Shown in pieces: positions 7,301 to 11,500 of a DNA stretch of 11,500 bases. The position numbers and the translations under genes were made by a program. Origin of the DNA: Apostichopus japonicus (lineage: Eukaryota > Echinodermata > Holothuroidea > Aspidochirotida > Stichopodidae); assembly GCF_037975245.1 (NCBI RefSeq), contig NC_092567.1:16735876-16747375 (forward strand), written 5' to 3'. Within the stretch, counting starts at the first letter, position 1. Every line of letters starts with the position of its first letter. The notes under the pieces were generated by a model that was not told where the DNA came from, did no database searches, and worked only from the letters and a program-made list of their open reading frames with translations.

Positions 7301-7924
7301 TATAGGACCATATGCTAGATCTATACGATAGGTCAACTTCTACATGGGTGAGGAATTATCGTTCAATCAAAATGAGTTGTCTGCCTCGGTGTTATGGTTT
7401 AACACATCGGGCAACTTGATGCAATTTACGTGACAGTTGGAAGAACTAATTTCCTATTCATTGCATCTTATGAGATCCAAGCTCAGTCAGAGAGAATCGT
7501 CCTCCTGCAGCCTATAGGGAGTGGATCTTAATTAGCATTCAAATGTGTAAACTGACTATATAGTCTGTGAGATGAGGCAGCATGACTTCCTAAAGTGTAA
7601 CAAGACTTAGAGTATATGTCTAAAACAGCTAACGGGTTATATTTGTAAACTGCAGTGGCTTTTCTCGACATCAAACACTACGCTATCATGTTGCTTTAAT
7701 AGTACACATCGATACATAATCTACAACTTCCACTCTGCCATAGTAGATGTAGAAAGCGAATTAAAATTTGCCAAAAAAAAAAAAAAATAAGAGAAGGATG
7801 GGGGCTGAAGTTTTCATTTTCTTTAAATCTCGAGGCTATTAACCATCTTTTTGTACTGTTCGTAATGAGAAACAGGAGTGGATCTCATGGGAAGCTGAAT
7901 ATGAAAACGTAACTCACAACAAAG
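7301..7924. other. Non-coding stretch, nothing recognised
   Basis: No frame, repeat or RNA signal I can support. A poly-A run lies at about 7773-7786. Confidence 0.5.
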
Positions 7925-7993
7925 TATTATGCTGTAACTTCATTATGCTGCATATTTATCATGCTGCATATGCTGTATTATGCTGCAACTTAT
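7925..7993. repeat. Short ATGCTG(C/T)A repeat cluster
   Basis: The word (t)atgctg(c/t)a occurs five times in 70 bases, at about 7928, 7944, 7960, 7969 and 7979, with irregular spacing. It forms a degenerate minisatellite of roughly 9-17 bp units. Confidence 0.65.
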
Positions 7994-8660
7994 ACTGGAC
8001 AACTTTCTCCGGTCAATGAACAATACACGGAAACGAAGAGTAAGTTAATTAGACAGGAAAGCGTTAAAGTAAGCTTTCATTAATTATCTTCAGTGAGGTT
8101 CTCCTTCCACACCGACAAACCGGTTATGTCATGGTATGCAAATTGTGAAAGCGACGATGGCATTTACGGACATCCGTGACTTCACCAAGATGACACAAAG
8201 CCCAAGGATAATGCACATCACCTCTTTATTCCAATCGTGATTCAGAAAATTAAAATAGAAAAAAGCAAAAATGTAAGTACATCATATAGACCTAACTGTA
8301 TACATGAGTAGTAAACCTGAAGTATATAATTAAATAGGCTACAATAACGGCTCAGAAAGAACAGAGAGAAAAGTGACCCGTAAGCAAGAAATAGGTGAAC
8401 ATGCTCAAAATGACAGTTAAATTTGATAATAAATCATACATAGTTTGCGTGTAACTATTCCTCTACAGACCCTACTGTATGTACCGTGATGACTATAGTT
8501 AGTGCATTGATCGAACGGCCAGTATACATGTAGTGACGTCATAACTCATTCATCGCATGATTCAGTATAACTATACGCAATTACATTAGTTTCACTTAGA
8601 GAATAACACATGCAGGTAAAGTGTATCAACCTTGTAATACAAATGTTCCGTAGATGTAGA
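7994..8660. other. Presumed intron or upstream DNA, nothing firm
   Basis: Several splice-like words occur (donors GTAAGT at 8273 and GTAAAG at 8616), but no exon with matching phase to the 8744 exon could be built. An octamer ATGCAAAT lies at 8136-8143 and a single CRE at 8534-8541. Confidence 0.4.
8534..8541. promoter_or_regulatory. Single CRE palindrome
   Basis: Perfect TGACGTCA, the third in the window, about 200 bp upstream of the candidate exon. Binding by CREB/ATF proteins is plausible from the sequence only. Confidence 0.35.
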
Positions 8661-8706
8661 AGGGTTCATTAACCCTATTGATTAATTAACCGAGCGTTAA
8701 TTGATC
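8661..8706. repeat. Two adjacent hairpins
   Basis: AGGGTT-CATT-AACCCT (8661-8676) is a perfect 6-bp stem. It is followed by GATTAATTAAC-CGAGC-GTTAATTGATC (8680-8706), an 11-bp stem with one mismatch on DNA that is a G-U pair in RNA. They end 37 bases before the candidate exon, near where a branch point would lie. Confidence 0.6.
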
Positions 8707-8743
8707 ATAATTCCACAACGATAATTTGATGATTTTGCCACAG

Positions 8744-8976
8744 TTCTGCTTGGAGTCGAGATGTCAATCAAGCTCGTAATAACCGAGTTCCTGTCCGTGT
8801 TCCTCGGTTTCCGACAACTGATAATCCGATATCCTGCATGACAGTGGAGTATTCTGGACATTCTGTAGAAGCGTTAATTCGGTTCTCCTATTTGATCATA
8901 AAAACTAGTGCTACCTGTGACATCACAGCATCTTACATCCTAAATGGAACCATAACTCTAATATCTGAGCAACAAG
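8744..8976 (+). CDS. Candidate internal exon, extracellular part of a membrane protein
   Basis: The acceptor is tttgccacag (to 8743) and the donor is CAACAAG|GTATGTTT (8977), both close to consensus. Between them one frame is open for 77 codons, with 1 leftover base at the start (phase 2 intron before) and 1 at the end (phase 1 intron after). The peptide starts SAWSRDVNQA and ends TLISEQQ. It has two cysteines at residues 31 and 58, an N-glycosylation sequon NGT at 67-69, and alternating hydrophobic/polar stretches that suggest beta strands. I do not recognise the domain. A TGA lies just upstream in frame and a TAA just after the donor, so the open frame coincides with the splice limits. It can join the membrane exon at 10128 or the exon at 10362. 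An open frame of this length alone is not rare here; upstream exons are missing. Moderate to low confidence. Confidence 0.4.
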
Positions 8977-9433
8977 GTATGTTTCTTTCTGGTTAATACT
9001 CCTCCAATTCTTACACTTGTATGTAATAAGTTAACACATCGCATGCGTATTACCCATTAACTTATGCAGAGAAACGTATTGTAGAAAAGAGATTATGTAA
9101 TTATGTACATTTATGTATTTATGACGTATCTTCAACCTGTCATGTTGTACTTCTTTGCTCGTTTCTTCAACTAGTACTTTTGGTTACACAACTGCTCATT
9201 TTGTTGATGTATGACTAGTTGTATGTGTAAGTCTGAACAAAGGATGGGTCAAAGATGGAGAAATTACGTTCCCTTTCGACATAACCACTTCTCGATACGT
9301 ATATATGTGAGATTTGCACTTTTAATGCTTTTTTTTTTTTGCGTGTCTTTAGCGGTCTAGTTTAGTGTTCCCTTGAAACTAGGTGTGATCAATCTTCCCA
9401 AGGGATGCAGAAGTTATGACAAGGCTCATACAG
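8977..9433. other. Candidate intron, first part
   Basis: If the flanking exons are real, the intron starts with GTATGT at 8977. No repeats or frames of note occur except a poly-T run at about 9330-9340. Confidence 0.4.
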
Positions 9434-9464
9434 CCGATACTCATAGCTGGTACATCAACTATTT

Positions 9465-9544
9465 ACTGTTCATGTCCCACGACCGTGCATCAGTAATTAC
9501 TACTTTGTGTTCGTAACACGGAAACCATGTGTTACAGGTGGCAC
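9465..9544 (+). repeat. Internal direct repeat, copy 1
   Basis: It begins ACTGTTCATGTCCC and ends GTTACAGGTGGCAC. It shares an exact 27-base core (9482-9508) with copy 2. Confidence 0.8.
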
Positions 9545-9636
9545 TGTAACAACCTCAAAGCTCTTAACTTGTTCCCATGCATGTAAGACAAAGAACTGCG
9601 CGACTGAACTCGCACTCAATGGTTGTTACAGCAACT

Positions 9637-9744
9637 ACTGTTCATATCCCATGCACAACCGTGCATCAGTAATTACTACTTTGTAACACTTTTTAATATG
9701 TTACATGTAACATGTTACTTTGATAAATGTGTTACAGGTGGCAC
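9637..9744 (+). repeat. Internal direct repeat, copy 2
   Basis: It begins ACTGTTCATATCCC and ends GTTACAGGTGGCAC. The 27-base core is at 9658-9684. It is longer than copy 1 because of an insert rich in GTTACATGTAAC-type palindrome (9700-9711 region). Confidence 0.8.
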
Positions 9745-9777
9745 CAGTAGTTACTGTACTATGGCTATGAGTATCGG

Positions 9778-10127
9778 GTGTCTCAGATTATAACACGGTA
9801 TAAACAAGTGATGTGCTTAGACGACAACTTTAATTACTATATCTCGCCTTTTTAGATAAAACGACTTAACAGTCCAACCTACACCAACATCTAGCACAGC
9901 GTTTTATGCGTCTTGGGTCCATCATTAGCAAGTAACTTTGAATAAGTATCATAAAATTAGTATGCATGCATTTTGTCAACAATTCCCAGCGACTTCCTGC
10001 GAGCAGTGAAAAGAGTTCTGAAAATAACATAAATCTGTTATCAAAAGCTGGGGTGGCATTTATTGCGGCAAAGATTTATTCAAGTGATAACGGCTGGCGA
10101 CACTACGTATTTTTTTTTTGTATAAAG
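9778..10127. other. Candidate intron, last part
   Basis: No repeat or frame of note. It ends in a run of ten Ts and then gtataaag, a fair acceptor (AG at 10126-10127). Confidence 0.4.
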
Positions 10128-10246
10128 GGGCGTTCACGTTTATAAGCTACTCCAAGCCTCTTGTATACGGACTCCTCGTTCTCATTGTCTTTAATATTAT
10201 CATGTTCTGTGCATTATTAGGCTTTATTGTTTATTTCAAATTTTGA
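10128..10246 (+). CDS. Candidate terminal exon with a transmembrane helix
   Basis: The acceptor is a T10 tract followed by gtataaag. With a phase 1 junction, the G left by the 8744 exon plus GG gives a Gly codon. The frame then reads 38 more codons to TGA (10244-10246). The peptide starts GAFTFISYSKP, continues with about 26 strongly hydrophobic residues (LVYGLLVLIVFNIIMFCALL and on), and ends YFKF. That is a single membrane helix with a two- to four-residue cytoplasmic tail, the expected end of a type I membrane protein. AATAAA follows four bases after the stop (10251-10256). T-rich DNA often translates as hydrophobic residues, which is the main reason for caution. The acceptor's tataaag is not ideal; other AGs (10145, 10155) are possible. 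Confidence 0.4.
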
Positions 10247-10250
10247 CTGC

Positions 10251-10256
10251 AATAAA
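10251..10256 (+). terminator. Candidate polyadenylation signal AATAAA
   Basis: Perfect AATAAA four bases after the stop of the membrane exon, with a TTGTGTATT stretch at about 10279-10287 as a possible downstream GU-rich element. The resulting 3' UTR would be unusually short, about 20-30 bases. Confidence 0.35.
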
Positions 10257-10361
10257 GTGATTTGAATGAATCTTCAAATATTGTGTATTATCAACTAAAT
10301 TACCTTCAGGATTTATCGTGAAATTTTAAAAATTAACTAACTGTCTCCTTTTTATTAACAG

Positions 10362-10399
10362 ATGAAAATGAAACGAGAAGGAAGATGCAACAGAATTAG
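10362..10399 (+). CDS. Candidate alternative terminal exon with a charged tail
   Basis: A strong acceptor (ctcctttttattaacag, AG at 10360-10361) precedes ATGAAAATG. Joined in phase 1 to the 8744 exon, it gives Asp and then ENETRRKMQQN before TAG (10397-10399): twelve polar residues and no membrane segment. This would make a soluble form of the candidate protein. Possible polyadenylation signals follow at 10599-10604 (ATTAAA) and 10720-10725 (AATAAA). The same exon in phase 0 reads from its own ATG for 46 codons to a TGA at 10500-10502, with a basic start (MKMKREGRCNR) and a long hydrophobic stretch. Which frame, if any, is used cannot be told from sequence. Confidence 0.28.
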
Positions 10400-10598
10400 T
10401 CTTGCTGTCTATACATTTGTGTTTATGGTAGTTTCCTTTGCATATTCATTAATATTCATTTTTTATACAAGCTTGATAATCAAACTAATTCTTTTGCTTT
10501 GAAGCCTGTTGATATACATGATGGTAAGATACTCGATCGCTGAAGAAACGGCTGATGTATATCTGATGATATGTGTGCTATCCTTAACTGATTATGGA

Positions 10599-10604
10599 AT
10601 TAAA
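10599..10604 (+). terminator. Candidate polyadenylation signal ATTAAA
   Basis: A common variant signal about 200 bases after the TAG of the alternative exon. A perfect AATAAA follows at 10720-10725. Confidence 0.25.
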
Positions 10605-10656
10605 CATTTAACTTCATCGGTTTACAAAAGCTTTAAAACGTTGCACTAACACTTTG

Positions 10657-10686
10657 GGACAGAAAGCCCCAGGACAGAAAGCCCCA
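10657..10686. repeat. 15-bp perfect tandem duplication
   Basis: GGACAGAAAGCCCCA occurs twice head to tail (10657-10671 and 10672-10686), and the next bases (ggat) begin a third. Confidence 0.95.
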
Positions 10687-11373
10687 GGATTTATTATAAT
10701 GTGGACCTATTAAAAGGTCAATAAATAGGAGCTTCAAACAATTGGAACCAAACGGAGTACTTTAGTTACATCCCGGTAAACATATTTATGCAAATATGAA
10801 TGAATTGAACAGCCCAACTCAATATACAAGTGGACTGAGAGACTAAACATCTTCAAACATTCATGGCAACTAACTAATGCCATTTCGAGACTATGAGGTT
10901 TCCCTTTACGAGGCCAGAAATGAACTCGGTACATATTAAAGTATATGATCTATGTTGGCTAAACATTCATGTATATCGGACAGGAAGTTGCATCAGTCCA
11001 AAACAAAGACCGTAATATCGAAATATTGCCAACATTATGTGCATGTCGTTTCCAACGCTTTGGAAAATGAACTCGGGACAAAGTCATTGTGCCATTGTGT
11101 CATAGTGTCATTGTGTTAACAGTGCGTATATCCAGCTGCGCTACAGTTTGTCGTGTTGCTAGTGTCGGGTACAACAGGTCAATCGCAGGTTTTTACATTA
11201 GCATCAAGACATTAGAATTAACGTCAGACATTGTCATGTACACACCGAGGGCTATCGCTGACCATTTGATGCGCTATACGCGGTTACATCTAACATTGTG
11301 TCTACAAAATGGACGCGAAAACTTTATAGCCTATCGCAACTTGCACTGTCTTGATTTGAATTCACATTCATAA
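10687..11373. other. Non-coding stretch, no gene recognised
   Basis: An octamer ATGCAAAT lies at 10788-10795. An 8-base tcattgtg-type repeat runs over 11084-11115. The + strand frame at 11089-11373 (94 codons, GTG start) has no motif I recognise. A second frame in the same place (about 11118-11172, after ttaacag) reads like a hydrophobic stretch ending VVLLVSGTTGQSQ, like a signal peptide, but has no ATG. Minus frame 10734-10934 shows nothing. Confidence 0.4.
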
Positions 11374-11409
11374 CCCCTCCCCCACCCCTCCACTCCCCTC
11401 CCCGACCCC
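11374..11409 (-). other. Putative G-quadruplex motif on minus strand
   Basis: Six C runs of 4, 5, 4, 4, 4 and 4 bases fall in 36 bases with short spacers, giving an ample set of G runs on the minus strand. Confidence 0.7.
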
Positions 11410-11500
11410 ATTCTTTCCCTAACAGCACAGCTTCAAAGTATTATAAGGTGCAAGATATTTTAAATCATTTCTGCGTTTGAGCTATGTGTTTCGTGCTAAG
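11410..11500. other. Window end, nothing recognised
   Basis: AT-rich sequence without any supported feature. Confidence 0.4.

Larger units (their letters stand above)
9434..9777. repeat. Inverted-repeat element with internal direct repeats (344 bp)
   Basis: CCGATACTCATAGC (9434-9447) is the exact reverse complement of GCTATGAGTATCGG (9764-9777), and weaker pairing continues inward for about 20 bases on each side (ggtacatcaact.../...agttactgtac). Inside are two direct copies (9465-9544 and 9637-9744). Between and around these lie CTGTAACAACC (9543-9553) and its exact inverse GGTTGTTACAG (9621-9631). The arrangement resembles a foldback or MITE-type DNA element, but no target site duplication was found and the ends match no superfamily I can name. 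It lies inside the candidate intron. Confidence 0.5.

Noticed and set aside
8181-8336. Open frame reading DDTKPKDNAHHLFIPIVIQK with a GTAAGT at 8273
   Set aside because: The donor would be phase 0 and cannot join the 8744 exon. The frame is short, and its second half is an A-rich low-complexity run.
11089-11373. 94-codon frame and an overlapping signal-peptide-like frame
   Set aside because: The first starts at GTG and shows no motif. The second has no ATG and only a weak donor, so neither is supported.

Overview
The window looks like non-coding DNA from a eukaryote, most likely an invertebrate animal. It is AT-rich, with no run of long open frames, no ribosome binding sites and no operon layout. 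It contains long AT dinucleotide tracts, poly-G runs, a hAT-type DNA transposon remnant with an 8-bp target site duplication, a tRNA-derived SINE and several diverged repeat arrays. The repeat mix suggests a marine invertebrate, but nothing here fixes the species. None of the longer open frames (60-120 codons) resembles a protein I recognise; I treat them as chance frames.

Layout. 1-572: AT-rich sequence with two poly-G runs and a splice-acceptor-like site near 144. 573-1176: a 604-bp non-autonomous hAT element. 1185-2760: unique sequence with G-rich tracts, a 22-bp minisatellite and a diverged 50-bp repeat pair. 2765-4100: mostly featureless. 4108-4644: two long (TA)n tracts flanking a segment that may be the degraded end of a retroelement. 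4913-5390: three diverged tandem units. 5392-5768: a segment bounded by inverted purine/pyrimidine-rich flanks. 6089-6137: two perfect CRE palindromes, a 14-bp palindrome and an AP-1 site. 6143-6557: a nearly perfect 206/207-bp tandem duplication. 6981-7300: the SINE with a multiplied 5' head. 9434-9777: an inverted-repeat structure containing two direct repeats.

The best candidate for protein-coding sequence is on the + strand in the last third. A 233-nt exon at 8744-8976 has a good acceptor and a strong donor. It can join in phase to a terminal exon at 10128-10246 that encodes a clear membrane-spanning helix, a stop codon and an AATAAA four bases later. A second terminal exon at 10362 has a better acceptor. 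Joined in the same phase, it gives a short charged tail with no membrane segment. If real, this is the 3' end of a gene for a membrane protein with an alternative soluble form. The 5' exons were not found. This reading rests on splice signals and phase only and needs transcript data.
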